Shown piece after piece: positions 25,282 to 34,723 of a stretch of 64,000 bases of DNA. The translations under genes and the position numbers were made by a program. This DNA is from Polynucleobacter sp. UB-Tiil-W10. GTDB lineage: Bacteria > Pseudomonadota > Gammaproteobacteria > Burkholderiales > Burkholderiaceae. The DNA lies in the NCBI RefSeq assembly GCF_018881605.1, contig NZ_JACVPZ010000001.1, positions 434,001 through 498,000 of the forward strand, read 5' to 3'. The notes beneath the pieces are model-generated. The model worked only from the letters and a program-made list of their open reading frames with translations, did not search any database and was not told the origin of the DNA. The number at the start of each line of letters is the position of its first letter. Within the stretch, counting starts at the first letter, position 1.

Positions 25282-26643
25282 TTAGGTCCTAAATAGACTC
25301 CAGATGGTTTCAGGTTTGCTTGTCAGGTGTGCACTAGCGCTCTCCTTATCATCCGCCTGGCGAGCTAGATAAAAAACCACCCAGATGTAGGCACACAGCA
25401 GCCCAAAGTACAGAATTAAATAAGCAAAAAGGCTGCTGAAAACCATGCCCGTTGGTAACGTTGTTGCGGCTTGAGCGGTTGTCAAAACCCCGGTCACTAA
25501 ATACGGCTGACGTCCGATTTCAGTCACATACCAACCTGACAAAACAGCAATCCAACCAGAAAAGGTCATCAGCACTAAACCTTTGGCCATCAATCTTGGA
25601 GGAGTCTGATTGTTACGTAATTGCCAACGCCCTAACCATGAAAATAAAAGCATTAAGACGCCAATACCAACCATAATCCGAAATGCAAAAAATACAGGCG
25701 CTACTGGCGGAATCTTGTCTCCGAATTCATTTAAGCCTTTAACCGCGCCATCCCAACTATGGGTTAAGTAAAGCGATGCAAGTTTAGGGATGCTGACCTC
25801 ATAATCATTGGCATGGGTTTGTTGATTGGGTACTGCAAAGATCACCGCAGGCACACCAGGGCCACCCTCCCAAATTCCTTCCATAGCAGCTAGCTTTGCA
25901 GGTTGATACTGAAGGGTGTTGAGACCGTGCTGATCTCCAAGCATGATTTGAATGGGTATTAAAACCATTGCGACAGTAAGGGCCAACTTCATTACCAGTA
26001 AGTTTGCTTGTGATCGGCTATTACGCAGATAACGGTAAGCAGAAATGCCAGCCAAGAAAAATGACACCGTCAGAAAGGATGCCAACATCATATGGCCGAG
26101 ACGATAAGGCATCGACGGATTGAAGATGATGGCCATCCAGTCAACAGCATGTGCTCTACCATCAATCATGGTGAATCCCTGTGGGGTTTGCATCCATGAA
26201 TTTAAGGCAATGATCCAGAAAGCAGAAAGGCTAGTACCAAATGCCACAAGAAAGGTAGCTAATGTATGGACACCTTGCGAGACACGCTTTGCCCCAAAGA
26301 GCATGACTCCTAAAAAGGTCGCTTCAAGAAAAAATGCTGTCAATACTTCATAAGCCAACAAGGGGCCCGCAATATTACCAACGGTCTCCATATACCCCGG
26401 CCAGTTTGTGCCAAACTGAAAACTCATCGTAATGCCACTCACGACACCTAAAGCAAAAGTCAGGGCAAAAATCTTGATCCAAAACTGATAGGCCTCTTGC
26501 CAGTGAACTAACCCAGTTCTATTGTGTTGAATCTTGAAATAAAAGAGAAACCAGCCCAATGCAATTGAAATTGTTGGGAAGAGAATATGGAAGGAAATAT
26601 TTGCACCGAATTGAATGCGGCTATAAAGCAACGTATCAAGCAC
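25282..26643 (-). CDS. cydA: Cytochrome bd ubiquinol oxidase subunit I
   Basis: A 453-residue subunit that binds quinol and three hemes and reduces oxygen to water. SRIQFGANISFHILFP near residue 7 carries the distal His ligand, FQFGTNWPGY lies near 75, and the conserved GRQPYLVTGVLTT near residue 385 is the family signature. The quinol (Q) loop is short, about 70 residues less than E. coli CydA, which places it in the cyanide-insensitive CioA-like group. High-affinity respiration under low oxygen or cyanide is the expected role. No clear FNR box was seen upstream. Confidence 0.93.
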   Translation of the reverse strand: MLDTLLYSRIQFGANISFHILFPTISIALGWFLFYFKIQHNRTGLVHWQEAYQFWIKIFALTFALGVVSGITMSFQFGTNWPGYMETVGNIAGPLLAYEVLTAFFLEATFLGVMLFGAKRVSQGVHTLATFLVAFGTSLSAFWIIALNSWMQTPQGFTMIDGRAHAVDWMAIIFNPSMPYRLGHMMLASFLTVSFFLAGISAYRYLRNSRSQANLLVMKLALTVAMVLIPIQIMLGDQHGLNTLQYQPAKLAAMEGIWEGGPGVPAVIFAVPNQQTHANDYEVSIPKLASLYLTHSWDGAVKGLNEFGDKIPPVAPVFFAFRIMVGIGVLMLLFSWLGRWQLRNNQTPPRLMAKGLVLMTFSGWIAVLSGWYVTEIGRQPYLVTGVLTTAQAATTLPTGMVFSSLFAYLILYFGLLCAYIWVVFYLARQADDKESASAHLTSKPETIWSLFRT

Positions 26644-26969
26644 GATGGCTCCCTATTGAAGTGATGCCAATAATTGTGTCACTAATTTAAGTATTCCGTT
26701 GAATAACAATTTCTAAGCTAAGGATTCCCTTCCACGCATGCAGGCCATTATTTACAAGCAGCTCATTACTCCGCAAGAAGGCCTGAATGTTTAATAGTGT
26801 TGATATGGAATATTGCTTGAGCATGGATTTCGCATTGCGGCAAAAATAGGTAAACGACGTGGTAATTTATACCTAAGTCATTGATTTCATTTGAGAGCCT
26901 ATAGGAAATCGTTAGTTATAGAGGCGTAAAAAAACCACCCGAAGGTGGCTTTCTGGGATGCCCCTACTT
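26644..26969. other. Intergenic region between cynS and cydA
   Basis: A 326-base gap. It must contain the cydA promoter at its left end; the cynS terminator occupies 26928-26953. A CAGGCC/GGCCTG pair about 35 bases apart near 26742 is visible but weak. No small gene or RNA structure was recognised. Confidence 0.5.
26928..26953 (-). terminator. Intrinsic terminator after cynS
   Basis: On the minus strand GCCACC pairs across a TTCG loop with GGTGG and is followed by seven T. It lies 17 bases after the cynS stop. Confidence 0.85.
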
Positions 26970-27413
26970 TTAGTAAGTCTTGTAAGAAAGATACTTTCCT
27001 GACAATACTACCTGCACACGATCACCCTTTGGGTCTGGTTCGCGCTGGATATCCATCGAGAAATCGATTGCACTCATAATGCCGTCGCCAAACTCCTCAT
27101 GAATTAATTCTTTGATAGTTGTGCCATATACACTCACAATCTCATACCAACGATAGATAAGCGGGTCGGTTGGAACGGCAGTTGGTAAAGAGCCTTTGTA
27201 CGGAACAATTTGTAACCAAGCCATTTCTTCATCTGTAAGGTCAAATAATTTACCTGCAGCTTCAGCCTGAGCTTTATTGAAAGTCATTTGACCCAAGCAA
27301 CCAGCAGTAACCCACTCTTTTGATTCGCCAATAGTGCTGGCAATATCACTCCACTTCATTCCCTTACGTACTTTTGCTTCTATGATTTTTTGAGTAACTA
27401 CAGAACGATCCAT
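26970..27413 (-). CDS. cynS: Cyanate hydratase (cyanase)
   Basis: A 147-residue enzyme that converts cyanate and bicarbonate to ammonia and carbon dioxide, so cyanate can serve as a nitrogen source. The N-terminal helix-turn-helix-like half and the C-terminal catalytic half are intact. The active-site triad corresponds to R88 and E91 in LIYRWYEIVSVYG and S114 in GIMSAIDF. The length is close to the usual 150-156. It is last in the operon with the three transporter genes, 27 bases after the ATPase gene, and the terminator follows directly. Confidence 0.95.
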   Translation of the reverse strand: MDRSVVTQKIIEAKVRKGMKWSDIASTIGESKEWVTAGCLGQMTFNKAQAEAAGKLFDLTDEEMAWLQIVPYKGSLPTAVPTDPLIYRWYEIVSVYGTTIKELIHEEFGDGIMSAIDFSMDIQREPDPKGDRVQVVLSGKYLSYKTY

Positions 27414-27440
27414 TTTTTTCTCCTTGATATTGATTTAAGT

Positions 27441-28307
27441 TTATTGAGTAATTGGGGTATGCAAACCAGGACAAACTAATACCGGCTGGTATCCATCTAA
27501 TTCACCAGCAGAGCCTTTGACTTGTAAATCTTTTGAGCGATTCACTAAAAAATCGACCAAATGGTTTCTCATGGGGTAATACATTGGATCATGATGCAGG
27601 CTTGCCCGCTTGCGATCTTTGGGAAGAGTATTGTTAACAATTTCTGCAATGCGCGCGTTAGGCCCATTACTCATCAACATGATTTTGTCTGATAGTAAAA
27701 TAGCTTCATCCACATCATGCGTAATCATGAATACAGTTTGCTGAGTTTCACTACAGATCTTGAGTAATTCATCCTGAATCACTCCTCTCGTTAATGCATC
27801 TAGAGCACCAAAGGGTTCGTCTAGTAGGAGCATTTTTGGCTCGATTGCAAACGCTCTAGCAATCCCAACCCGTTGCTTCATTCCTCCAGATAATTCCGAG
27901 GGTTTTTTATTCTCTGCATTTACTAGGCCAACCATGGCCAAATACTTTTTGGAATGATCAGCAATTTGAGCCTTACTCCAATCAGGGTACTTAGACTTCA
28001 CAGCAAATGCAACGTTTTGCAACACGCTCATCCAAGGCATTAGTGCATGACCCTGGAAGACAACACCACGATCAAGGCTAGGGCCTTTAATCTCACGATC
28101 AAGCATATAAGCGTAACCGCCAGTAGCCTCCTCAAGGCCAGCAAGTACATTAAGAATCGTTGTCTTGCCGCATCCCGAGTGGCCAATGATGCAAACAAAC
28201 TCCCCGCGCTCAATTTCAAAATTGATACCCTCAAATACTGGTGGGGTATCAGCCTTATATGACTTACTGAGGTTCTCAACCTTCAAAAATGAATTTTCAG
28301 TCTGCAT
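27441..28307 (-). CDS. ABC transporter ATPase of a nitrate/cyanate-type importer
   Basis: A 288-residue ATPase read from the ATG at 28307, which overlaps the permease gene by 11 bases; a TTG-started frame begins 39 bases earlier and is less likely. It has Walker A (GHSGCGKTT), the signature LSGGMKQRVGIARAF, Walker B (MLLLDEPFGALD) and the switch His (MITHDVDEA). The C-terminal residues include KDRKRASLHHDP, as in NrtD/TauB-type subunits. With the permease, substrate-binding protein and cyanase, a cyanate importer (CynD-like) is the likely role; nitrate cannot be excluded. Confidence 0.88.
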   Translation of the reverse strand: MQTENSFLKVENLSKSYKADTPPVFEGINFEIERGEFVCIIGHSGCGKTTILNVLAGLEEATGGYAYMLDREIKGPSLDRGVVFQGHALMPWMSVLQNVAFAVKSKYPDWSKAQIADHSKKYLAMVGLVNAENKKPSELSGGMKQRVGIARAFAIEPKMLLLDEPFGALDALTRGVIQDELLKICSETQQTVFMITHDVDEAILLSDKIMLMSNGPNARIAEIVNNTLPKDRKRASLHHDPMYYPMRNHLVDFLVNRSKDLQVKGSAGELDGYQPVLVCPGLHTPITQ

Positions 28308-29157
28308 AAGAAACGGCTTTCTGTAATTTTGCAAATGCAATATCAAGCATCATTCCAACCAAACCAATCATGACGATTGCAAAAATAACGCTCGATAAAG
28401 ATAAGTTGTTCCACTCATTCCAAAGGAAATAACCAATGCCAGTGCCACCTACGAGCATTTCCGCAGCCACAATGACGAGCCAAGCAATGCCCATTGAGAT
28501 GCGCATACCAGTCAAAATAGTTGGCGCAGCTGCTGGCAGAATTACCAGAAATGCTTTGCGTAATGGGGAAACTTCCAGAGTTTTGGTAACGTTCAGCAAT
28601 TCTTTTCGAACATTAGCCACACCAAATGCGGTATTGAGTAGCATTGGCCATACAGAGCAAATAAAGATGACAAAGATTCCGGATATGGATGAGTCTTTAA
28701 TTGTATAAAGCGCAATTGGCATCCATGCTAATGGCGAAATTGGCTTCAGTATCTGTATGAATGGATTAAACGCTTCATATGCCAGAGGCGACATCCCTAT
28801 GAGAAATCCAAAAGGAATGGCGACCAACATTGCCAATAAAAAACCAAGCCCCACACGAGCTAAAGAATAAGCTAACTGTATGCCAATTCCTTTATCGTTT
28901 GGTCCATTGTCATAGAAGGGATGCGCAAGTTGCTTATAAAACGTATCCCCCATCTGCGTTAGTGTTGGAAAGCCTGATTTTTCTACAGAAGTTCCACCCC
29001 CCTGCCCCATGAGCGCCTGATACTCACTTGAACCCACTGGGGTTACTGGAGTAGCAACAGCTTTGGGGGTGGTTGCAATATGCCAAATAAGTAAGGCAAA
29101 TAGCAAAATCGCAACCGACAGAATCGCCCCTCGAACCCTAATAGATAACTTTTTCAT
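28297..29157 (-). CDS. ABC transporter permease of a nitrate/cyanate-type importer
   Basis: A 286-residue inner-membrane permease with a hydrophobic N-terminal anchor (about 9-28) and five further helices. The conserved cytoplasmic EAA-type loop is in VRKELLNVTKTLEVSPLRKAFLVILPAAAPTIL near residues 184-216 (contacts the ATPase). It resembles NrtB/SsuC permeases, with a longer periplasmic segment after the first helix as in nitrate/cyanate types. It sits 15 bases after the substrate-binding protein gene. Confidence 0.88.
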   Translation of the reverse strand: MKKLSIRVRGAILSVAILLFALLIWHIATTPKAVATPVTPVGSSEYQALMGQGGGTSVEKSGFPTLTQMGDTFYKQLAHPFYDNGPNDKGIGIQLAYSLARVGLGFLLAMLVAIPFGFLIGMSPLAYEAFNPFIQILKPISPLAWMPIALYTIKDSSISGIFVIFICSVWPMLLNTAFGVANVRKELLNVTKTLEVSPLRKAFLVILPAAAPTILTGMRISMGIAWLVIVAAEMLVGGTGIGYFLWNEWNNLSLSSVIFAIVMIGLVGMMLDIAFAKLQKAVSYAD

Positions 29158-29172
29158 TAATTTTCTTCTTGC

Positions 29173-30552
29173 TTACGCCTTATTGGACGGAAAAGATTTT
29201 AGGTACGCAGCGGGCTGACTTGGGTCAAACTCTTTGCCCATAATCTTCACCTTCTTGTATCCAGACTTTGCCTGCTCCGGAATGACAATTCCTGTCTCAT
29301 TCATATACTTTTTGGCATCAGTGAGCAAGAATACTTTCTCGGAAATATCCTTGTAATTCACATCACCCTTCACATATCCCCAGCGCTGCATTTGAGTCAG
29401 CATCCAAGTAGCCATGGAATACCAAGGAATTGGGTTGAAATCTATTCGGTCAGGAACATTCTGAATATTGCCAAGTCCATCTGCATATTTACCTGTTAAC
29501 ACTTGCATCACAACAGTTTCTGGTTGATTCAAATAGTTTGCAGGTGATATCACCTTGGCAATCAGCGGTCTGTTACTTGGATCGCGAGCCATAGTTGAAG
29601 CATTGAGTACGGCACGATATAGAGCGGCGAAAGTATTGGGGTTCTTCTTAATAAATTCTTCGGAAGTTCCAAATGCACAACATGGATGCCCATCCCAAAT
29701 ATCTTTGGTCAGAATATGAATAAAGCCAACTTCATCATAAACAGCACGTTGGTTAAAAGGGTCGGGCCCTAAGAAGCCATCAATATTTCCTGCGCGCAAA
29801 TTAGCAACCATTTCTGGCGGTGGGGTGACACGAATCTGAATATCTCTATCGGGATCCAAACCTGCTTGAGCAACGTAATAACGCAGCAAGAAGTTATGCA
29901 TGGAATATTCAAATGGAACTGCGAATTTCATTCCCTTCCATTTTTTAGGGTCACGATTATCTTTATGCTTATTAGCTAATGTGATCGCTTGTCCGTTCAC
30001 ATTTTGGATTGTTGCGACGCGCATTTGAGAAGGATCCGATCCCAATCCCATGGACATCGAAATTGGCATTGGTGACAAGAAATGGGATGCGTCATGCTCC
30101 TTATTGAGCATCTTGTCTCGAATTAAAGCCCAGCCAGCGGTCTTATTCAATGTGACATTTAAGCCTTGCTTCTTATAAAAACCCAATGGGTCAGCCATGA
30201 TGAGAGGCGTTGCGCAGGTAATGGCAATAAAACCAATTTTTAAATCCGGTTTTTCAAGGGGCGCCTTTTCTTGCGCCATTGCCTGCAAAGCACCAACGGG
30301 CAGAAAACCGGATAGCGCACTCATTGCACCGCCAGTACCAACCGCCTTTAGAAAAGCACGACGTCGACTTTCTTGGGGGAATAATGCTTTAACAAGACTC
30401 GCCTCGACAAAGTCGGAACTCATTTTCTCTTCATCAATTTTTGCTGATAGGTCAAGCGCATGCTCGGCATCAGATGCATGACGTCCACAACTACAGCGAC
30501 TACTAAATAGGGGTCTATCAGGGTCAAACGGGCGATATGAATTCATTGACAT
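29173..30552 (-). CDS. Nitrate/cyanate-type ABC substrate-binding protein with Tat signal
   Basis: A 459-residue CmpA/NrtA-family binding protein. A twin-arginine motif (SRRRAFLKAV, near residue 63) precedes a hydrophobic stretch and an ALQAMAQ cleavage region, so it is exported folded. Unusually, about 60 residues lie before the Tat motif and hold CSCGRH, a possible metal or Fe-S site that would remain on the cytoplasmic side. Mature features include LKIGFIAITCATPLIMADPLGFYKKQG and DGHPCCAFG. It is first in the operon with permease, ATPase and cyanase, consistent with cyanate scavenging. Confidence 0.87.
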   Translation of the reverse strand: MSMNSYRPFDPDRPLFSSRCSCGRHASDAEHALDLSAKIDEEKMSSDFVEASLVKALFPQESRRRAFLKAVGTGGAMSALSGFLPVGALQAMAQEKAPLEKPDLKIGFIAITCATPLIMADPLGFYKKQGLNVTLNKTAGWALIRDKMLNKEHDASHFLSPMPISMSMGLGSDPSQMRVATIQNVNGQAITLANKHKDNRDPKKWKGMKFAVPFEYSMHNFLLRYYVAQAGLDPDRDIQIRVTPPPEMVANLRAGNIDGFLGPDPFNQRAVYDEVGFIHILTKDIWDGHPCCAFGTSEEFIKKNPNTFAALYRAVLNASTMARDPSNRPLIAKVISPANYLNQPETVVMQVLTGKYADGLGNIQNVPDRIDFNPIPWYSMATWMLTQMQRWGYVKGDVNYKDISEKVFLLTDAKKYMNETGIVIPEQAKSGYKKVKIMGKEFDPSQPAAYLKSFPSNKA

Positions 30553-30614
30553 CTCCTAGGGGGTTTTGTTTTGATTCAGCAAAAATCGATGTTTCATTTT
30601 TAACAAGATGTACT

Positions 30615-30670
30615 GGGTTAACCCTAGCGATATGCACCAATAAATTTCAGATAGGAGACTTGTGCACCAA
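30615..30670. promoter_or_regulatory. Candidate operator cluster upstream of the cyanate operon
   Basis: A perfect 10-bp palindrome GGGTTAACCC (30615-30624) is followed by two identical TGCACCAA octamers at 30633-30640 and 30663-30670, exactly 30 bases apart. TGCACC is the half-site of the NtrC consensus, a logical regulator for nitrogen scavenging, but each octamer lacks a good matching second half. No sigma-54 -24/-12 element was found. Confidence 0.4.
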
Positions 30671-31017
30671 AATAGTATTTCACTAATCTAGGCATGTGAA
30701 CCAAGGTTTCATATTGCCTTTTGTACATACCTAGTGCTTTGGGAATAGCTGGTAAAGATGGCTTACCGATGCCAGCAAGAGGGTGTCGACTAAAACTGGA
30801 TAAAAAGAGAAGTTAAAACTATCGACCCCCGCCCTTACTACAGTCGCCAAAAAGAATGCTGATAGATGAATGCAACCCGAGAAATAAAGCCCCAAAAGAG
30901 TGCCAAGCATTTCGACAGAAACACCTAAAGTCAACGTTGGGAATAAATAGGCACAATGGATCTACTGATAAATGAATTTAAGATACGTCATACATTCATA
31001 TTTAAAAGCCAAACGTC
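30671..31017. other. Intergenic region left of the DUF1348 gene
   Basis: A 347-base gap. It holds a leftward 67-codon open frame (30731-30934) whose hydrophobic product matches no family I recognise and which lacks a clear ribosome site; it may be a decayed remnant. Otherwise nothing was seen. Confidence 0.4.
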
Positions 31018-31029
31018 ATGGAGATACAA

Positions 31030-31497
31030 ATGGAGCAAAAACTACCTCTACCCCCTTTTACAAAAGAGACAGCTATTCAAAAAATCAGAATGGCCGAAGA
31101 TGCCTGGAATACCCGTGACCCTGAAAAAGTATCTCTGGTCTATACCGAAGATACTGTTTGGAGAAATCGGGCAGAATTTCCACAAGGGCGCGAGCAGGTA
31201 AAAGAGTTTCTTCGCCGCAAATGGGCCAAAGAATTGGATTACCGATTAATAAAAGAACTTTGGGCATTTACTGACAATCGAATTGCAGTGAGATTTGCTT
31301 ATGAATGCCGTGATGACTCCGGCAACTGGACGCGAAGCTTTGGAAATGAGAATTGGGAATTTAACGAAAATGGCTTCATGATGCGTCGTTTTGCCAGCAT
31401 TAACGACCTGCCAATTAAAGAAACTGAGCGGAAATTCTTTTGGCCACTCGGCAGAAGACCGGATGATCATCCAGCTCTGAGCGACTATGGCTTTTAA
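31030..31497 (+). CDS. DUF1348 family NTF2-like protein
   Basis: A 155-residue protein of the NTF2/SnoaL-like fold. Residues rich in aromatic pairs such as [24 protein letters not shown] (about 20-43), [15 protein letters not shown] and FASINDLPI match DUF1348, a widespread single-domain family without known activity. The ATG at 31030 is preferred because GGAG lies 6 bases before it; an upstream in-frame ATG (31018) has no ribosome site. Confidence 0.82.
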   Translation: MEQKLPLPPFTKETAIQKIRMAEDAWNTRDPEKVSLVYTEDTVWRNRAEFPQGREQVKEFLRRKWAKELDYRLIKELWAFTDNRIAVRFAYECRDDSGNWTRSFGNENWEFNENGFMMRRFASINDLPIKETERKFFWPLGRRPDDHPALSDYGF

Positions 31498-31533
31498 AGC
31501 ATGTCCCTTTAAATAGCCAATCCATCTACGTAG

Positions 31534-32040
31534 TCAAATATCCCAAATACTCCAGTTGAGAGTCGGTGGCGAAGCTTGAGTCCAAGACACTGGATATTTT
31601 CTGACTCCAACACCAAGTCGACTCCATATGAAAGCAACTATAAAAATAATGGTGACACCCACCATTACAGTTATGCCGAGATGAATGAAACTTGCATGTG
31701 CTTGGATCATGATTAGTGGGTTAGCACCAGCAGGAGGGTGTACACACCGAAGCATCAATAGGATTCCTATCGTTACAACCAAAGCAATGACGTAGACCCA
31801 AAAGGCATCACCGAATAACTGATAAGCCAATATTCCCACCAAACTACTAATAAGATGCGCCCCAAATACTGCTCTTGGTTGCGCAGCAGGAGCAGTAGTC
31901 AGTGCAAATAAAAAGAGTGTGGTTCCACCTAAGGAGGCCAATAGAAGTGGGGAATTGGCTTTTGTAACCCATAAGGCCAAAGTAATCGCTATCGATGACC
32001 CAAACAATACCCAAGCTAAACGCAACATTAAAGTTTTCAT
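31534..32040 (-). CDS. HPP family membrane protein
   Basis: A 168-residue protein with about four membrane helices. The family name motif appears in RCVHPPAGANPLIM near residue 98, and an upstream APAAQPRAVFGAHLIS segment is typical. Some HPP-family proteins act in nitrite transport in chloroplasts and cyanobacteria. That could fit the neighbouring cyanate and GdhA genes but is not shown. It lies 55 bases after gdhA in the same direction. Confidence 0.85.
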   Translation of the reverse strand: MKTLMLRLAWVLFGSSIAITLALWVTKANSPLLLASLGGTTLFLFALTTAPAAQPRAVFGAHLISSLVGILAYQLFGDAFWVYVIALVVTIGILLMLRCVHPPAGANPLIMIQAHASFIHLGITVMVGVTIIFIVAFIWSRLGVGVRKYPVSWTQASPPTLNWSIWDI

Positions 32041-32095
32041 AGCTCGATGATAGCCATAAAATATCGAGGTAACGTCACCAAGCGTTTAATGGCTA

Positions 32096-33370
32096 CTAAG
32101 GATAAAGACCCCTCATCTCCCTAGCCTTTAGAATGCGCTCGCAGCCCACTATAAAGGTGGCGGTGCGTAAAGATACATTGTTAGTTTTGGCAACATAACT
32201 AATTCCCCTAAAGGCATCAGTCATAATTTTGTCTAGTCGCTGATTGATTTCTTCTTCAGTCCAGAAAAAGCTTGAAAAGTCTTGCACCCACTCGAAGTAG
32301 CTCACCGTTACACCACCTGCATTGGCAATGACATCAGGCACAACAACAACACCTTTCTCTTGCAAAATATCATCTGCCTCTGGTGTAGTTGGTCCATTAG
32401 CGCCCTCCACAATTAATTTAGCTTGAATGGACTGGGCATTTAATTTCGTAATTTGAGATTCCAGTGCGGCAGGAATCAAAATGTCGCAAGGCGCTGACCA
32501 AAAGCTATCGACTGCAATGGATTCACCTTCAAAGCCTTTAATTTCATGCGCAATAGAAACATGCTTCAGCAAGTCAGGCATATTAAAGCCATTGGGATTG
32601 TAAAGAGTGGCCGAGTGATCCTGAATTGCTACTATTTTTGCCCCTGATTTAGCAAATAAGCGTGCTGCCTCTCCACCCACATTACCTAATCCTTGAATAG
32701 CAATTCTGGCTTGAGTAACATCACACCCCATATCCTCATAAGCTTCTTTAGCGACTACAAATACACCCCTTCCGGTTGCATCTCTTCTACCCAAACTACC
32801 GCCTAAGGCAATAGGTTTTCCTGTAACCACTCCGGTTGAAGTGTGCCCCTGATTGACAGAGTAGGTATCCATCATCCACGCCATGATCTGCTCATTAGTG
32901 TTGACATCTGGCGCAGGAATATCTTTTTGTGGGCCAATCATCATATTGATCTCACTGGTGAATCGACGAGTCATTCTCTCCAACTCGCCAAGAGATAGTG
33001 ACTTAGGATTCACTCGAATTCCGCCCTTGGCGCCTCCAAAGGGAACATTGACTACGGCTGTTTTTATGGACATCCAAGCTGAGAGCGCCATCACTTCAGA
33101 AAGAGTCACATCGGGGTGGTAACGAATTCCCCCCTTACCTGGTCCACGAGAAAGATTATGGTGAACTCGGTACCCCTCATAGTGGGAAATCGTGCCATTA
33201 TCTAATTCAATCGGCACATCAACAATTAATGTTCGCTTTGGTCTTTTGAGGGTTTCGACCCAACGCGATAGATGTCCAAGATAAGGGGTAACGCGATCCA
33301 CCTGCTCTAGGTAGGTGCCCCAGGCACCTAGATTATCCGTCTGAAGATAAGAGGCTACTGAATGATTCAT
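32096..33370 (-). CDS. gdhA: Glutamate dehydrogenase (Glu/Leu/Phe/Val family)
   Basis: A 424-residue enzyme that interconverts glutamate with 2-oxoglutarate and ammonia, linking nitrogen and carbon. The signatures [14 protein letters not shown] (catalytic Lys, about residue 106), [20 protein letters not shown] and the Rossmann [25 protein letters not shown] are present. The early GGIRYHPDV motif (substrate carboxylate) is intact. The length suggests a hexameric NAD-linked type. Its place near the cyanate importer suggests a nitrogen-assimilation neighbourhood, but it is over 1 kb away and separately transcribed. Confidence 0.95.
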   Translation of the reverse strand: MNHSVASYLQTDNLGAWGTYLEQVDRVTPYLGHLSRWVETLKRPKRTLIVDVPIELDNGTISHYEGYRVHHNLSRGPGKGGIRYHPDVTLSEVMALSAWMSIKTAVVNVPFGGAKGGIRVNPKSLSLGELERMTRRFTSEINMMIGPQKDIPAPDVNTNEQIMAWMMDTYSVNQGHTSTGVVTGKPIALGGSLGRRDATGRGVFVVAKEAYEDMGCDVTQARIAIQGLGNVGGEAARLFAKSGAKIVAIQDHSATLYNPNGFNMPDLLKHVSIAHEIKGFEGESIAVDSFWSAPCDILIPAALESQITKLNAQSIQAKLIVEGANGPTTPEADDILQEKGVVVVPDVIANAGGVTVSYFEWVQDFSSFFWTEEEINQRLDKIMTDAFRGISYVAKTNNVSLRTATFIVGCERILKAREMRGLYP

Positions 33371-33525
33371 TTACCGTTCCTAGCATGATTGTGTCACTGA
33401 ATTTATTTATCCTATGTTACGCCTACTACCCCCACGGATAAATATATAAACTAAACACGCGTTGTAGTAGGGGTAATAAATGGCAATACATGAGCTCTAT
33501 GCCGGAGTAATATTGAAACCGTCCC

Positions 33526-34686
33526 ATGTGTAGTATTGTTAAATTCGTGCGCTCAGAATCTGACTTTAATTTCTACTCTGAATTACCAGAGCTACCCCAT
33601 TTTCTTAGTCTGCTGGATCCCACCTCCTTCCATTTGGCACCAAATGACTGGTCGGTTCTCATAGCAGATGTCGAAAACTCAACTCAAGCCATTGAAAAGG
33701 GCTTGTATAAAGAAGTTAATGTCTTAGGCGCCTCAACCATTGTCACAGTAAGTAATGCATGTAATGGCGCTTCATTTCCATTTGTATTTGGCGGAGATGG
33801 CGCTACTTGCCTCATCCCTAACAGCCACGTTCAGCACGTAGGGGCTATATTAGCCACCTTACGTAATCACGCCCTTTTACACATGGGTCTAAAACTCCGC
33901 ATTGGATTTGTGCCGATTTCGACTCTTCGAGAAAAAGGTGCAGATATCAAGGTAGCCAAACAATGTTTACCAGCAGGCTTTAAATTAGCGCATTTCACTG
34001 GTGGTGGTGTGGCGCTTGCTGATCAATTAGTCAAAGAGCAAATTGACACGTATGGCATACCAGCTCAAGAGAGTAGTCAAAAGGTTGATGTAGCAGGCTT
34101 AGAGTGTCGCTGGAATGATGTCCCGTCTGTCAATGGGCAAGTCATGACACTCATTGTTCAGCCCAAACAGTCCGATCTGAATGAACTAAAACCACTTTTA
34201 GATTTACTCAATCGATTCATGCCTTTGGCCAATCCCGTGCGTACTGATAATCTTCCAATCAATTGGCCGCCGCAACATTTGGGTGCTGAACTAGCTATAA
34301 AAATAGGGAATACCTGGCGCTGCTGGTGGACCAAAAAATATCTACTATGCTGGACATGGTTGCTCAGCAAAATCATGGCGAGAACGGTGAACGATGCCAA
34401 GTCGCCCGCTGGCAAATATTTTCAAGAGGTCGGTGTGAATACGGACCACTTTAAGGTTGATGATTATTTACGTACAGTACTCGATCTCAGTGAGGAAAAT
34501 TCCAAAGAATTAGAGGCACTACTGGTTCAGCTTCAAGCTGAGGGAAAGTTAAATTATGGCATTCACTATAGTAACCGCGCCTTAATGACATGCTTTGTTA
34601 GCTCACTTGAAAAACATATTCATTTAATTGATGGCGCAGATGGTGGATATGCCCATGCAGCTTCGAGCTTAAAAGGCATCAAATAA
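33526..34686 (+). CDS. DUF3095 protein, resembling a class III nucleotide cyclase fold
   Basis: A 386-residue soluble protein of DUF3095. Residues 40-160 look like a class III adenylate/guanylate cyclase domain: VLIADVENST with D48 and FVFGGDGATCL with D91 sit at the positions and spacing (43 residues) of the two metal aspartates of cyclases. A later GGGVALADQL resembles the cyclase motif xGxxVNxAARL, but the catalytic Asn and Arg are replaced by Ala and Gln. Binding of a nucleotide without cyclisation is therefore possible. The second half, with KYLLCWTWLLSKIMAR, is unassigned. There is no good ribosome site at the ATG. Confidence 0.7.
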   Translation: MCSIVKFVRSESDFNFYSELPELPHFLSLLDPTSFHLAPNDWSVLIADVENSTQAIEKGLYKEVNVLGASTIVTVSNACNGASFPFVFGGDGATCLIPNSHVQHVGAILATLRNHALLHMGLKLRIGFVPISTLREKGADIKVAKQCLPAGFKLAHFTGGGVALADQLVKEQIDTYGIPAQESSQKVDVAGLECRWNDVPSVNGQVMTLIVQPKQSDLNELKPLLDLLNRFMPLANPVRTDNLPINWPPQHLGAELAIKIGNTWRCWWTKKYLLCWTWLLSKIMARTVNDAKSPAGKYFQEVGVNTDHFKVDDYLRTVLDLSEENSKELEALLVQLQAEGKLNYGIHYSNRALMTCFVSSLEKHIHLIDGADGGYAHAASSLKGIK

Positions 34687-34723
34687 ACATTTGGAACAAC
34701 TAAAACCTTAGACAATTTTTGAT

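Noticed and set aside
26644..26900. FNR/Anr box upstream of cydA
   Set aside because: No TTGAT-N4-ATCAA with fewer than two mismatches was seen near the start codon.
30731..30934. 67-codon leftward frame with a hydrophobic product
   Set aside because: No clear ribosome site, no recognised family and no supporting neighbours; left as part of the intergenic entry.
33390..33500. Inverted repeat CTACTACCCC / GTAGTAGGGG between gdhA and the DUF3095 gene
   Set aside because: The two blocks are not reverse complements (CTACTACCCC would need GGGGTAGTAG), so no stem can form.
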